Origin: JBEKSX01 sp049516635
GTDB lineage: Bacteria > Bacteroidota > Ignavibacteria > Tepidaquicellales > OLB5
NCBI GenBank assembly: GCA_049516635.1
Contig: JBEKSX010000002.1
Coordinates: forward strand, 1 to 64,000
Reading direction: 5' to 3'
Length of the DNA: 64,000 nucleotides
The number at the start of each line of letters is the position of its first letter. The first letter of the stretch is position 1. A model generated the notes under the pieces. That model did not search any database and was not told where the DNA came from. It saw nothing but the letters and a program-made list of their open reading frames with translations. Made by a program: the position numbers and the translations under genes. Positions 8,265-17,338 of the stretch are shown in pieces.

Positions 8265-8323
8265 AATTTTAAAACTATAGACTATCTTTTCTAAACAAAA
8301 GGTTCTTTTATCTAACGATTAAT

Positions 8324-8410
8324 GCCCGGGTGGCGGAACTGGTAGACGCGCAGGACTTAAAATCCTGTCGGGGTTGTACCTCGGTGCCGGTTCGATTCCG
8401 GCCCCGGGCA
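8324..8410 (+). tRNA. tRNA-Leu (anticodon UAA)
   Basis: This 87-base gene has a seven-pair acceptor stem (GCCCGGG with CCCGGGC) and discriminator A at 8410. The D arm contains the GGTAGACGC element, the anticodon arm is GGACT-TAA-AATCC, and there is a long class II variable arm. The T arm is CCGGTTCGATTCCGG. CCA is not encoded. It is the only complete copy in a cluster of partial copies. Confidence 0.95.
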
Positions 8411-8427
8411 CTTTCTTTTAACTAAAA

Positions 8428-8486
8428 CTGTACCTCGATGTAGGTTCTCCCACAGGGACTCCTTCGGAGGATTCCGGCCCCGGGCA
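8428..8486 (+). pseudogene. Partial tRNA-Leu 3' end copy with insertion (copy 3)
   Basis: It starts CTGTACCTCGATG like the variable arm of tRNA-Leu. It is interrupted by a block containing CCCACAGGG and CTCCTTCGGAG, then resumes with GATTCCGGCCCCGGGCA. The final 25 bases (8470-8494) are identical to 8394-8418 at the end of the intact tRNA, including the CTTTCTTT that follows it. Confidence 0.6.
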
Positions 8487-8574
8487 CTTTCTTTGACTTC
8501 CTCCCATCTTGGCTACCGATATCAACTCCTCTAACTTACTTTGTAATTGAATATATTCGTTTATATGGCTATTA

Positions 8575-9132
<558 letters not shown>

Positions 9133-9141
9133 CTCTGCCGT

Positions 9142-10146
9142 ATGACTGCCTCAAATCCAAAACCTTCTTCCCAAAAGAGAATACTCTCCGGAGTCCAGCC
9201 CAGCGGAGTTCCGCATCTTGGCAACTACCTGGGAGCAATGAGGAATCACGTAGCTATGCAGAACGAGTTCGAAAGCTTTATATTTATAGCCGATCTGCAC
9301 ACGCTAACAACGGTCAAGGACGGTAAGAAATTGAACGAGCTTATCATCGGGTTGGCAACAGATTACCTCGCATTAGGGTTAGATCCCGGGAAAACGGTCT
9401 TCTTCAGGCAGAGTGACCTTTACGAGCACGCAGAACTTGCATGGATACTAAGCTGCGTTACTCCGATGAATATACTCGAACAGGCACACGCTTACAAAGA
9501 TGCCGTTGCCAAGGGGCTTAAAGATGCTACTGCAGGACTTTTCACGTACCCCGTATTGATGGCAGCTGATATTTTAATATACAAACCTGATTTTGTACCT
9601 GTCGGAAATGACCAGAAACAGCACGTTGAGATAGCAAGAGACATTGCAGGTAAGTTCAATAATATTTACGGTGATGTATTTAAGCTGCCGGAACCCTATA
9701 TACCGCGGGAATCCGCCTATATAATAGGAACGGACGGTTCAAGCAAGATGAGCAAGAGCTACGGAAATGTCATAGAATTCTTCGCGGATGAATCTGTACT
9801 GAAAAAACAGGTCATGGGGATAAAAACAGACTCTACCCCGCTTGAGGATCCGAAAGACCCGGATAAAGATACGGTTTTCAAATTTTATTCCTACTTCGCA
9901 ACGGAGAACGAAAAGCTTGATTTAGCAGGTAAATACCATGCCGGCGGTTTCGGCTACGGCGATGCAAAAAAGTTACTGCTCGGAAAGCTGCTCGATCACT
10001 TCCATCCCTACCGTGAAAAAAGAAATGCCCTGAAAAAAGATCCGGCTTACGTTAAGTCGGTTCTAAAAGACGGGGCAGACAGAGCCCGTGCGGTTGCATC
10101 CATAACCCTGAAAGAAGTAAGGGACAGAACCGGTTTATCTTTGTAA
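9142..10146 (+). CDS. trpS: Tryptophan--tRNA ligase
   Basis: This 334-residue class I aminoacyl-tRNA synthetase charges tRNA-Trp. It has the HIGH-type motif PHLGN (24-28), the family segment ILSGVQPSG just before it, and a textbook KMSKS loop (202-206). GNDQKQHVEIARDIA and the length match bacterial TrpRS. It starts nine bases after nuoJ and is followed nine bases later by an NTF2-like gene, so the three may be co-transcribed. The ATG at 9142 gives a roughly ten-residue tail before the conserved core. Confidence 0.96.
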   Translation: MTASNPKPSSQKRILSGVQPSGVPHLGNYLGAMRNHVAMQNEFESFIFIADLHTLTTVKDGKKLNELIIGLATDYLALGLDPGKTVFFRQSDLYEHAELAWILSCVTPMNILEQAHAYKDAVAKGLKDATAGLFTYPVLMAADILIYKPDFVPVGNDQKQHVEIARDIAGKFNNIYGDVFKLPEPYIPRESAYIIGTDGSSKMSKSYGNVIEFFADESVLKKQVMGIKTDSTPLEDPKDPDKDTVFKFYSYFATENEKLDLAGKYHAGGFGYGDAKKLLLGKLLDHFHPYREKRNALKKDPAYVKSVLKDGADRARAVASITLKEVRDRTGLSL

Positions 10147-10155
10147 ATTTATTTT

Positions 10156-10557
10156 ATGCCAACTTATAACTTAACTTCCGCTCAACAAGAAATCTGGCAG
10201 GTCATACAAAAAATAAATAACGCATGGTCCGAGAACCGGACCGAAGAGCTTCATCAATATTTTTATAAGGACTTTGTAATTGTAGGAACTGACCTCCATC
10301 CGCTTGCAAAGGGGCGGGATGCTTGTATAAAAAGCTACAAAGACTTTGTCTCGGAAGCAGTTGTTCACGAATATAAAGAATCAGATCCTGTGATAGATAT
10401 ATTTGATGATACCGCAGTTGCGGGGTACAAATTCGATATTACTTACGAAATGAAAGGTAAAACATATATCGAAGACGGCAGGGATCTTTTTGTTTTCATA
10501 AATGGTAACGGAAAATGGCTTGCTGTGTGGAGGATGCTTCTACCGGAGAAAAAATAA
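10156..10557 (+). CDS. NTF2-like / DUF4440 (SnoaL-fold) protein
   Basis: This 133-residue protein has the length and pattern of a cone-shaped NTF2-like fold. A first helix (SAQQEIWQVIQKINNAWSEN) precedes YFYKDFVIVGTD and KGRDACIKSYKDF, and the strands end with GRDLFVFINGNGKWLAVWRM. DUF4440 proteins are small, often homodimeric and of unknown or varied function. No catalytic residues can be assigned. It sits nine bases after trpS, converging on an alcohol dehydrogenase-like gene. Confidence 0.75.
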   Translation: MPTYNLTSAQQEIWQVIQKINNAWSENRTEELHQYFYKDFVIVGTDLHPLAKGRDACIKSYKDFVSEAVVHEYKESDPVIDIFDDTAVAGYKFDITYEMKGKTYIEDGRDLFVFINGNGKWLAVWRMLLPEKK

Positions 10558-10562
10558 TTCTG

Positions 10563-11597
10563 TCACGGAACCATTACTATTTTACCCATAACATTTCCCG
10601 ATTCCATGAGTTTATGCCCTTCGGCAGCATCTTTCAGATCCAATTTTTGATAAATATGCGGTTTTATTTTCCCTTCCGAACATAATTTCACCAATGCTTC
10701 GAGCTCGTGTTTTTCACCGAGGTAAAGTCCAAGCAAACTTATATGCCTAAGGTACGTCTGGTGTATACTCACGTTCGCTTCCCTACCAGACATGATCCCG
10801 CACCAGAGTATTTTACCGCCTTTCTTTACCATTTGAAAGCTCCGGGAGTGTGTAGCCGGACCGACATAATCAAGTACAACATCGACTCCCCTGCCCTCCG
10901 TGAGCTTCAATACTTTATCAACAATATTATCATCGTGATAATGATCGAAAACATGATCAACACCCATCTGTTTGAGTTTCTCTATCTTATCTTCCTGTCC
11001 TGCGGTAGCAAAAATTTCCGCACCGATGCTCTTTGCGATCTGGACGGCAATGAGACCCAGCCCGCTGGTGCCTCCCCATATAAAAAAAGATTCTCCCCGT
11101 TTCAGGTCACCAACTCCTGTCACAGCGTAATAAGCGGTAAGTCCCGCTACAGGCAGGCTAGTAGCATCTTCAAATGAAACATTTTCGGGAAGTTTAATAA
11201 GGCTACTTTCCGGGACAGAAGTAAATTCCGCATACCCTCCCCAGCGGTGCATACCGAAATACTGCCAGTTGAAACATAAACCCTTACGTCCCTTTAAGCA
11301 CCACTCGCATTTACCACAGGCAGTTATAGGCCAGCATATGATCCTATCTCCCGAATGAAAATCTTTTACTCCGCTTCCTGTTTTTTCCACAACCCCTGCA
11401 ATATCACCCCCCAGAATATGAGGAAAATTCAGTGATAATCCAGGATACCCTGCTCTCACGATCGTATCCGCCCTGTTGATGCTGGTTGCCATAACCTTTA
11501 CCAGCACTTCATCGTTTTTTATATGAGGTTCGGGAAAATCAGTTCGGTAAATCAGTTTATCCGTACCGCCGTTTTCATTTAAAAAGACTGCTTTCAT
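10563..11597 (-). CDS. Zinc-binding alcohol dehydrogenase / quinone oxidoreductase family (MDR)
   Basis: This 344-residue medium-chain dehydrogenase/reductase has an N-terminal GroES-like domain with HILGGDIAGVVEKTGSGV. The structural zinc site is ACGKCEWCLKGRKGLC (four Cys). A Rossmann domain has GGTSGLGLIAVQIAK and later GVDVVLDYVG. The family oxidises alcohols or reduces quinones and enones using NAD(P)H; the substrate cannot be told. It converges on the NTF2-like gene with five bases between stops and is transcribed leftward on its own. Confidence 0.88.
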   Translation of the reverse strand: MKAVFLNENGGTDKLIYRTDFPEPHIKNDEVLVKVMATSINRADTIVRAGYPGLSLNFPHILGGDIAGVVEKTGSGVKDFHSGDRIICWPITACGKCEWCLKGRKGLCFNWQYFGMHRWGGYAEFTSVPESSLIKLPENVSFEDATSLPVAGLTAYYAVTGVGDLKRGESFFIWGGTSGLGLIAVQIAKSIGAEIFATAGQEDKIEKLKQMGVDHVFDHYHDDNIVDKVLKLTEGRGVDVVLDYVGPATHSRSFQMVKKGGKILWCGIMSGREANVSIHQTYLRHISLLGLYLGEKHELEALVKLCSEGKIKPHIYQKLDLKDAAEGHKLMESGNVMGKIVMVP

Positions 11598-11652
11598 AAA
11601 AGTGTGTTAAATTTCTTCAACATTAGAATGATTGGATAGCTTCAATTAAGTG

Positions 11653-12441
11653 CTACACTTCTACTGTTAGTCCGTCATAAGCGAGCTGTATGTTCTGAGG
11701 TAATTTTGCATTAGCTTCATCATGCAGTACGTCGTGCGTAAAGTGTGTGAAATATGTCTGTTTCGCATTTATTCTCAAGGAAACTTCGGTTGCCTCGCTT
11801 ATCGAAAAATGTGTCGGGTGCGGACGGTACCTGAGTGCGTCTATTACGAGCAATTTCAATCCTTCAAGCTTCGGAAATTCCTTTTCAGGGATCTTGCTGC
11901 AATCGGTAATATATGCAAAGTCACCTATCCTGTATCCATAAATCATTGCCGGTCCGTGGTAATACTCAATGGGAATAATTTCCACATGACCTATTTTGAA
12001 TTTGTTGAGCCCGATGATGTTCATATGTATATCCGGTATACCGCCGCCTTTAAATGTATTCTCATCGAAAATATACCTGAAGGTTATTTTAAGCTGTTTA
12101 ATTGTTTCTTCGTTTCCATACATCTCTACGGTTTTTCTGTGGAGCTGGTTTATGTGGCTAATATCATCCAGTCCCATAATATGATCGATATGGTGATGTG
12201 TATAGAGCACCGCATCTATATCATCCAGGTTATTCATCAGCATCTGCTGTCTGAAATCCGGTGACGTATCGATGAGAAGCTTTAAGGTCTTTCCGCTATT
12301 GTTCTTATCCGGGTCTGATTCAATATAAACCGATACACGAAATCTTTTATCCTTAGGGTTGGATGATGTGCAGGTCGGGCACTTGCATCCTATCATAGGA
12401 ACTCCCTTCGAAGTTCCGCTGCCCAATATGATCACCCTCAT
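11653..12441 (-). CDS. PhnP-like MBL-fold metallohydrolase
   Basis: This 262-residue metallo-beta-lactamase-fold protein starts MRVIILGSGTSKGVP, typical of the PhnP / RNase Z-like branch. It has GCKCPTC (a Cys pair seen in PhnP zinc sites), LLIDTSPDFR and the metal motif THHHIDHIMG. A later YITDCSKIP and a C-terminal THFTH complete the metal ligands. PhnP cleaves cyclic phosphodiesters such as 5-phosphoribosyl 1,2-cyclic phosphate, but without phn genes nearby the substrate is unknown. Its start overlaps the stop of the upstream gene by four bases (ATGA), so the two are coupled. Confidence 0.85.
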   Translation of the reverse strand: MRVIILGSGTSKGVPMIGCKCPTCTSSNPKDKRFRVSVYIESDPDKNNSGKTLKLLIDTSPDFRQQMLMNNLDDIDAVLYTHHHIDHIMGLDDISHINQLHRKTVEMYGNEETIKQLKITFRYIFDENTFKGGGIPDIHMNIIGLNKFKIGHVEIIPIEYYHGPAMIYGYRIGDFAYITDCSKIPEKEFPKLEGLKLLVIDALRYRPHPTHFSISEATEVSLRINAKQTYFTHFTHDVLHDEANAKLPQNIQLAYDGLTVEV

Positions 12442-12797
12442 TCGGGGTCCCCTTCTTCATCGGATCCTTCATCTGCTTCCTCCGTGATTTCTTCGTCCGG
12501 TAATTTTGCCTTTGCGCTTTCTCTCTCTATTACTTCGCGTACATTAGGTTTTATGAATATACTGTCGATCCCTATCTCCTTGAGATTTCTTGAGATAATG
12601 GATATTCTTCTTTCGACCTCGTTCTTTGTATTGATAACGAATAGACGCGATTCCATCAGAAGGCAGTAGCCGCCTTCGAAGTCACCCTTTTCATACCTTA
12701 ATTTATAACCGAGCCTTTGCACAATATCTTCTAACTCTGCAAGAAGCTGTTTTAATTCCGGGTCAATCGGCTTTTTTTTCTTTTGCATCTGCGTCAA
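12438..12797 (-). CDS. Conserved hypothetical small acidic-tailed protein
   Basis: This 119-residue protein has a basic start (QKKKKPIDPELKQLL), a predicted helix and beta core (LEDIVQRLGYKLRYEKGDFEGGYCLLMESRLFVIN) and a very acidic tail. I do not recognise a named family. It overlaps the next gene by four bases and overlaps the end of the upstream membrane protein gene by 35 bases. The start may be TTG at 12797, which has GGAG five bases upstream, or ATG at 12788. Tight coupling on both sides suggests a three-gene operon. Confidence 0.7.
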   Translation of the reverse strand: MTQMQKKKKPIDPELKQLLAELEDIVQRLGYKLRYEKGDFEGGYCLLMESRLFVINTKNEVERRISIISRNLKEIGIDSIFIKPNVREVIERESAKAKLPDEEITEEADEGSDEEGDPE

Positions 12798-13314
12798 CAG
12801 ATCTCCTTAAGGGTTTGAAAACGGCAAGTGCAATTATCGTGTAATAACAGAGCAGTGCTATTATCGGGACGCCGCTCAATGCACCGAGCCTGTTACCGAA
12901 TATCCTTAATAGTTCATCGTGGTTTGGCGGATGGGAATAATACAGCAATATGAACTTGACGTCAAGGTAACAGGTGTAAGATTCCACCGGGACGAACATG
13001 AAGAATAATATTGCACTCATTATCAGCCACCCGTTCTCCCTGAATTTCAGCTTTGTGGTTTTGATGAACCACAGAACACAGATAAAAACAAGGGTATAGC
13101 TGCTGATGATGACTATCGAGGAATATGCCAATAGCTGGAATAGTGTGTTCTCCCTGTCAGGCGGAATCCCGGTCTTGAACTTGAACTGATCGTAGATGAG
13201 AAGCTCGTTGCCTATTATAGCCCTTATATTTATTCCGCCGAGCCAGAATATTGCAGCGATTATAAGAAGCGTTAGGGCAAATTTATTGGATCTTGATTGT
13301 GCGGTTTCATTCAT
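12763..13314 (-). CDS. Hypothetical four-helix membrane protein
   Basis: This 183-residue protein has about four hydrophobic helices: residues about 12-32, 63-85, 98-112 and 148-168. There is a loop around 35-60 (NELLIYDQFKFKTGIPPDREN) and another with CYLDVKFILLYY. The C-terminus is basic and ends KEKKAD. No family is recognised. It is first in the tight operon with 12438-12797 and the PhnP-like hydrolase. The ATG at 13314 is preceded by a few A/C-rich bases without a clear ribosome site. Confidence 0.7.
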   Translation of the reverse strand: MNETAQSRSNKFALTLLIIAAIFWLGGINIRAIIGNELLIYDQFKFKTGIPPDRENTLFQLLAYSSIVIISSYTLVFICVLWFIKTTKLKFRENGWLIMSAILFFMFVPVESYTCYLDVKFILLYYSHPPNHDELLRIFGNRLGALSGVPIIALLCYYTIIALAVFKPLRRSVDADAKEKKAD

Positions 13315-13406
13315 GTGTGTACAAATTATGAAAAAAGAATCAGTGATTCAATCCAAAGCTAAGGGAAGTATCCCACCAGACCTGGAGGCTAAATAATAAT
13401 AAAACA

Positions 13407-13439
13407 AAACCTGGCGGGTTTCCTCAACCTGTCAGGTTT
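13407..13439 (-). terminator. Probable Rho-independent terminator
   Basis: Outer stem AAACCTG/CAGGTTT encloses a second CGGGTT...AACCTG pairing. On the minus strand it lies downstream of the SRPBCC gene (stop 13468) and runs into a T-rich stretch (the A-rich 13401-13409 on the plus strand). Confidence 0.55.
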
Positions 13440-13467
13440 TTGTAAAAACATTTTTATAGCAGGCTTA

Positions 13468-13932
13468 TTAATGCAGAACAGTACCTTCCTGAATACTCTT
13501 CAGGTCGGTTTCACGCAGGTCAATACCGTACTCCAGAAAAGTTTTCAGGTTAGTAAGATAGAACGTCCATCCGTTGCTGCAGCCTAAGTGTGTAGCCGAT
13601 TTATGTTCCTCTGTAATTGGAATATTATACTGACGCAGGTTCACAAGCGAACCCCGTTTATCTTTTTTGATCTCTACTTCACAGATACTTCCCGCAAAAG
13701 TAAAAATAAGCTTAGTCGGCTTGCGAATGTTCAATATCTGGCCGGAATCTTTATAACCGCCAAGCCACGTCCATTCATAAGAGCCGTCTTTTTTCAAATG
13801 CATTTTAGCGTCCGAAACCAGCCATTTGGACATTAATTTCGGGTCGGTCCACATCCTGAATACTTTTTCGGCTGGTGCCGCAACAGCTACCCGTTGAGTA
13901 AACTGAGACCAATCATATTTTTTGCTAGGCAT
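13468..13932 (-). CDS. SRPBCC / AHSA1-like domain protein
   Basis: This 154-residue protein fits the START-like SRPBCC fold of the AHSA1 branch. It opens with VAVAAPAEKVFRMWTDPKLMSKWL, has GSYEWTWLGGYKDSGQIL, then KPTKLIFTFAG, and ends with a long helix containing GWTFYLTNLKTFLEYG. Such proteins bind small hydrophobic ligands in a central cavity; no specific ligand can be inferred. It stands alone, with a terminator on its downstream side. The ATG at 13932 has an upstream GGGAG-like site. Confidence 0.85.
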   Translation of the reverse strand: MPSKKYDWSQFTQRVAVAAPAEKVFRMWTDPKLMSKWLVSDAKMHLKKDGSYEWTWLGGYKDSGQILNIRKPTKLIFTFAGSICEVEIKKDKRGSLVNLRQYNIPITEEHKSATHLGCSNGWTFYLTNLKTFLEYGIDLRETDLKSIQEGTVLH

Positions 13933-14059
13933 CTTTCTCCCTTCGGATTAATCGAAATAATAAAATTTACTAAAATTATTTAATACTACAAATCTAACAT
14001 AATTATTCCATAAGTAAATCACGGATAAAGGTGAATTAGAAAATAATACCTATAAAAAA

Positions 14060-14081
14060 AGCCGAACTGCAAAGTTCGGCT
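14060..14081 (-). terminator. Rho-independent terminator for the DUF3098 gene
   Basis: Stem AGCCGAACT/AGTTCGGCT with a four-base loop. On the minus strand it is followed by a T run (the A run at 14054-14060). It lies 31 bases beyond the stop of the DUF3098 gene and ends the leftward operon that begins with tonB or the TPR gene. Confidence 0.8.
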
Positions 14082-14111
14082 AAAAATACCCGATTGACGT
14101 GATATGTTTTT

Positions 14112-14441
14112 TTACTTCGTTTTTATGTTAGAGCTTACCTGTTGGGCTGCGGCAACAACATTATTTTCAGCTATTTCCGGCTGGTTCTGCTGTTCTTTTT
14201 TGGTCTTTTTCAGTATACCGTAAGGAATAATGACACAGTATCCCAGTACCAGTAATATGGGTGATATTACGGTAGCAAGGGTTCCATCTACAGTATCTTC
14301 AGCCATGAGTATGTAACCGAGAACCAGTACAACTATGCCGATACCTATTATTATGTAATTTATCCTCTCAAAAGGAAAAGTAATTTCTTTTTTGGTTTTA
14401 CCCTGTGTTTTTTTAACCTTTGATGCTGTCTTTGCTGCCAT
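14112..14441 (-). CDS. DUF3098 membrane protein
   Basis: This 109-residue protein has a basic N-terminus, then FPFERINYIIIGIGIVVLVLGYILM and ISPILLVLGYCVIIPYGILKK, two transmembrane helices in the DUF3098 arrangement (PF-x(2)-NY at the start of helix 1). The family is found in Bacteroidota-type genomes, often near ftsX and uppP, and has no known function. Here it follows the M20 dipeptidase by 14 bases. The C-terminal tail is Gln/Asn-rich and not conserved. Confidence 0.8.
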   Translation of the reverse strand: MAAKTASKVKKTQGKTKKEITFPFERINYIIIGIGIVVLVLGYILMAEDTVDGTLATVISPILLVLGYCVIIPYGILKKTKKEQQNQPEIAENNVVAAAQQVSSNIKTK

Positions 14442-14455
14442 TGTTTATTATATAT

Positions 14456-15829
14456 TTACTTTAAATTAGCAAGTTCATTGTAAAAAATCGAGGAAGTAAT
14501 TATACCTCTTTGAAAATTATCCAGATCCATATGTTCATCGGGAGAATGCGAGTTTTCGTCGGGCAGACCAAAACCGAGCAGAACGGCAGGCGCTTGAAGC
14601 TGTACCTGGAAAGTTTCTACTATGGGTATTGAACCGCCATTGCGTATGAATACAGGATCTTTACCGAATGCCTGCTTAAGAGCTTTAAAGGCTGCCTTTA
14701 TCCATTTGCTGTCCATGGGCGTTATTGCCGGTTTTCCGTGATGCAGACCTTTAACTTCTATCTTAACCGTTTTCGGAGTAATTTTTTTTATGTAAGCTTC
14801 AAAAAGTTTTGCGATCTTTTCCGGTTCCTGATCGGGTACCAGACGCATACTTATTTTAGCATATGCTTTTGAAGGCAGTACGGTTTTTGCACCTTCACCT
14901 GTGAAGCCTCCCCATATGCCGTTGCAGTCGAGCGTAGGTCTTGACCACATTCGCTCTATTGTTGAGTATCCCTGCTCACCGAACAGCTCTTCGACGCCAA
15001 GCCTTATCTTGAACGCTTTATCTTCGAACGGAAGCCTGGCTAGTTCTTTTCTCTCCATTTCACTGAGCACGCGGACGTCATCATAAAATCCGTCTATCAG
15101 TATTTTCCCATCCCTGTCCTTAAGCTTCGAGATTATATAGGAAAGTGCATTGATCGGGTTATCCACAGTACCACCGTAAGTTCCGGAATGAAGGTCATGG
15201 TTTGGACCCGTTACTTCTACCTGCATATAACACAAACCCCTTAACGCATAACAGATTGCCGGCATCTCATGGTCATACATGGCTGTATCGGAAATGACAA
15301 CTACATCGGCTTTTAAAAGATCTTTATGGCTATCGATGAAATCTTCGAGATGTTCACTTCCAATTTCTTCTTCCCCTTCTACAATCATCTTTACATTCAC
15401 CGGCAAAGACTTATTCATCTTCAGGTGAGCTTCGAGGGCTTCTATATGTATCAGCACCTGTCCCTTATCATCGGCAGAACCGCGGGCAAAAATATTATTG
15501 CCTCTTATCTCAGGTTCAAAAGGCGGGGTTGTCCATAGCTCGATAGGATCAACCGGCTGAACATCATAATGGCCATATATCAGAATTGTGGGTTTATCCT
15601 TTCCTGCATCAAGCCAATCGGAGTAGACGACGGGATGTCCTCCTGTGGGATATGCTTTAGCATTATGCATGCCGATGTTTTCAAAACGTTGTTTAATAAA
15701 CTCCGCACATGCGGCAACATCACCTTTGTTTTCAGGATTGGTGCTTATACTCGGGAACCGCAGCAATTCTTTCAGGTCTTCAAGATACCTGTTCCTGTTC
15801 GATTCGATAAACTTTAGGATTTCGTCCAT
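14456..15829 (-). CDS. M20 family dipeptidase
   Basis: This 457-residue zinc peptidase resembles the CNDP/DapE-like M20 dipeptidases. It has GHYDVQP (metal His and Asp, about 87-93), GSADDKGQ (bridging Asp), EGEEEIGS (catalytic Glu and metal Glu), and ENSHSPDE near the end. A dimerisation domain lies around residues 200-330 (DLHSGTYGG, GFTGEGAKTVLPS). It should hydrolyse dipeptides in the cytosol. It follows the TPR gene by six bases. The length is typical of the family. Confidence 0.93.
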   Translation of the reverse strand: MDEILKFIESNRNRYLEDLKELLRFPSISTNPENKGDVAACAEFIKQRFENIGMHNAKAYPTGGHPVVYSDWLDAGKDKPTILIYGHYDVQPVDPIELWTTPPFEPEIRGNNIFARGSADDKGQVLIHIEALEAHLKMNKSLPVNVKMIVEGEEEIGSEHLEDFIDSHKDLLKADVVVISDTAMYDHEMPAICYALRGLCYMQVEVTGPNHDLHSGTYGGTVDNPINALSYIISKLKDRDGKILIDGFYDDVRVLSEMERKELARLPFEDKAFKIRLGVEELFGEQGYSTIERMWSRPTLDCNGIWGGFTGEGAKTVLPSKAYAKISMRLVPDQEPEKIAKLFEAYIKKITPKTVKIEVKGLHHGKPAITPMDSKWIKAAFKALKQAFGKDPVFIRNGGSIPIVETFQVQLQAPAVLLGFGLPDENSHSPDEHMDLDNFQRGIITSSIFYNELANLK

Positions 15830-15835
15830 GAAGTC

Positions 15836-17323
15836 CTATTGCTTTCCCTGTAACTTAGCTAATTGGTCCTTTGCATCCTGATTGTCGGGTTGTATCTCAA
15901 GAACTTTTTGGTAAGCGGCTATTGCTTCCGGTCTCTTGCCCATCGCGGCATAACAGTTCCCTATCCAGAGATATGAATAAGCAAAACTCGGATCGATTTC
16001 GACGCTCTTCTGCAGCGGGACAAGGGCCTGATCGTAATTCTGGAGGTAGTAGTAGCATAACCCTTCATAAACATAAACACCAAGGTTTTTTATCCCCAGG
16101 GCTAACGATTTGTCTATCCTGGTGAGTGCATCGTTATACTTCTGGTCGCTGAACAGCGCTTTACCATATTCAAAGTAGGCGTTCTCGTCCGTCGAATCCA
16201 GCGCTATTGCTTTATTGAAATATGTATATGCCTTCGTGAATTCTTTCTGGTCAACGAATATTTTTGCGTATTTTGTATAGTCTTCAGAGTTAAAATCTTC
16301 GGGTTTAATTTTATCAAAATATGCTTGTGCCTGATCGTAATCTTTCTTCTCAATGTAAATGTACGCTTTATATTTGTTCGCTTCGCTGGAACTCGGGTCT
16401 GTCTTTAACACTTCGTCAAGGAGCGTCATTGCAGAGTCGAGCTTTCCCATGGCATAATAGGTTTTAGCATAATATGTTTCCCCTCTGGTTGAGCCGGGTC
16501 TCAGCTCTGCGTATTTCTTGAATGCATCGAGTGCCGAGTTATAATCATCCGCAAGATATAGTATCAAACCCTTTTCAAAATATGCATTTGCATATTGATT
16601 ATCGGCACTGATAGCTTTTGAGTAGAAATCGAGTGCATCATTATACTTTTTCTGTTTGTAAGCTACCATTCCCAGTCCGTAATATGCCGGTGCAAAATTG
16701 TGCATCTTGTTCAGTGCAAGCTTATAATTATTTACAGCCGGCTCTAAAGCTCCCCTGACCAGGTAAGCATCCCCCAGACCTACATAGATGAGGGGGTTAT
16801 TAATATCATATGTCTTTGCCTGCGTCAGCGAAGCAATGGCTTTATCCACTTTTCCTGCAGCAATGGAATTATCAGCTTCCTGGCTTAAGATCTCCACGAT
16901 CAAAGAAATTTCACTTTTATCGAGGTCTTCGGCGGTTTTATTTAATGGCAAAAACTTCTTAGCTTCAGCAAATTTTGACGCCGCATCGTCATACTTTTTC
17001 TGTTCAGAATATACCTCGCCTAAAATTTCATAAGCTTCGGGTCTTTCATTATCTATCCCGACAGCATTGTTTAAATATTTCTCAGCTTCTGCAAGTGAAC
17101 CGGTCTTCTGCAGAGCAATGCCATAGTAAAGATTCGCATTATATGAATTTTGATCTGTACCCACTGCCGATTTGAGGAGCCCGACTGCAGTAATATAATC
17201 TCCCTGTTTGACCGCAGCGATTCCTTGCTCCAGCTTATCCTGCGAATAACTCTGAACAACACCAAATATGCAAATTAACGCCAGCGCTATTAAAATATTT
17301 TTTTTGCTCACAAATTTGTACAT
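15836..17323 (-). CDS. Secreted TPR-repeat protein
   Basis: This 495-residue protein has an N-terminal signal peptide (KKNILIALALICIFGVVQSYSQ) and about twelve to thirteen tandem TPR units, for example AYYGLGMVAYKQKKYNDAL and NAYFEYGKALFSDQKYNDAL, ending with PEAIAAYQKVLEIQPDNQDA. It is probably periplasmic. In Bacteroidota-type genomes a gene like this often follows tonB and a PstS-like binding protein, as here, so it is probably part of the same envelope system. There is no catalytic domain. Confidence 0.85.
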   Translation of the reverse strand: MYKFVSKKNILIALALICIFGVVQSYSQDKLEQGIAAVKQGDYITAVGLLKSAVGTDQNSYNANLYYGIALQKTGSLAEAEKYLNNAVGIDNERPEAYEILGEVYSEQKKYDDAASKFAEAKKFLPLNKTAEDLDKSEISLIVEILSQEADNSIAAGKVDKAIASLTQAKTYDINNPLIYVGLGDAYLVRGALEPAVNNYKLALNKMHNFAPAYYGLGMVAYKQKKYNDALDFYSKAISADNQYANAYFEKGLILYLADDYNSALDAFKKYAELRPGSTRGETYYAKTYYAMGKLDSAMTLLDEVLKTDPSSSEANKYKAYIYIEKKDYDQAQAYFDKIKPEDFNSEDYTKYAKIFVDQKEFTKAYTYFNKAIALDSTDENAYFEYGKALFSDQKYNDALTRIDKSLALGIKNLGVYVYEGLCYYYLQNYDQALVPLQKSVEIDPSFAYSYLWIGNCYAAMGKRPEAIAAYQKVLEIQPDNQDAKDQLAKLQGKQ

Positions 17324-17338
17324 AATTAAAAATTTAAT

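Noticed and set aside
8014..8486. Possible CRISPR-like array because of repeated units
   Set aside because: Units are tRNA-Leu-derived, irregularly spaced and of unequal length, without spacers of uniform size or cas genes nearby.
12484..12669. Open frame opposite the small acidic-tailed protein gene
   Set aside because: A shadow of the leftward operon with no own ribosome site or motif.
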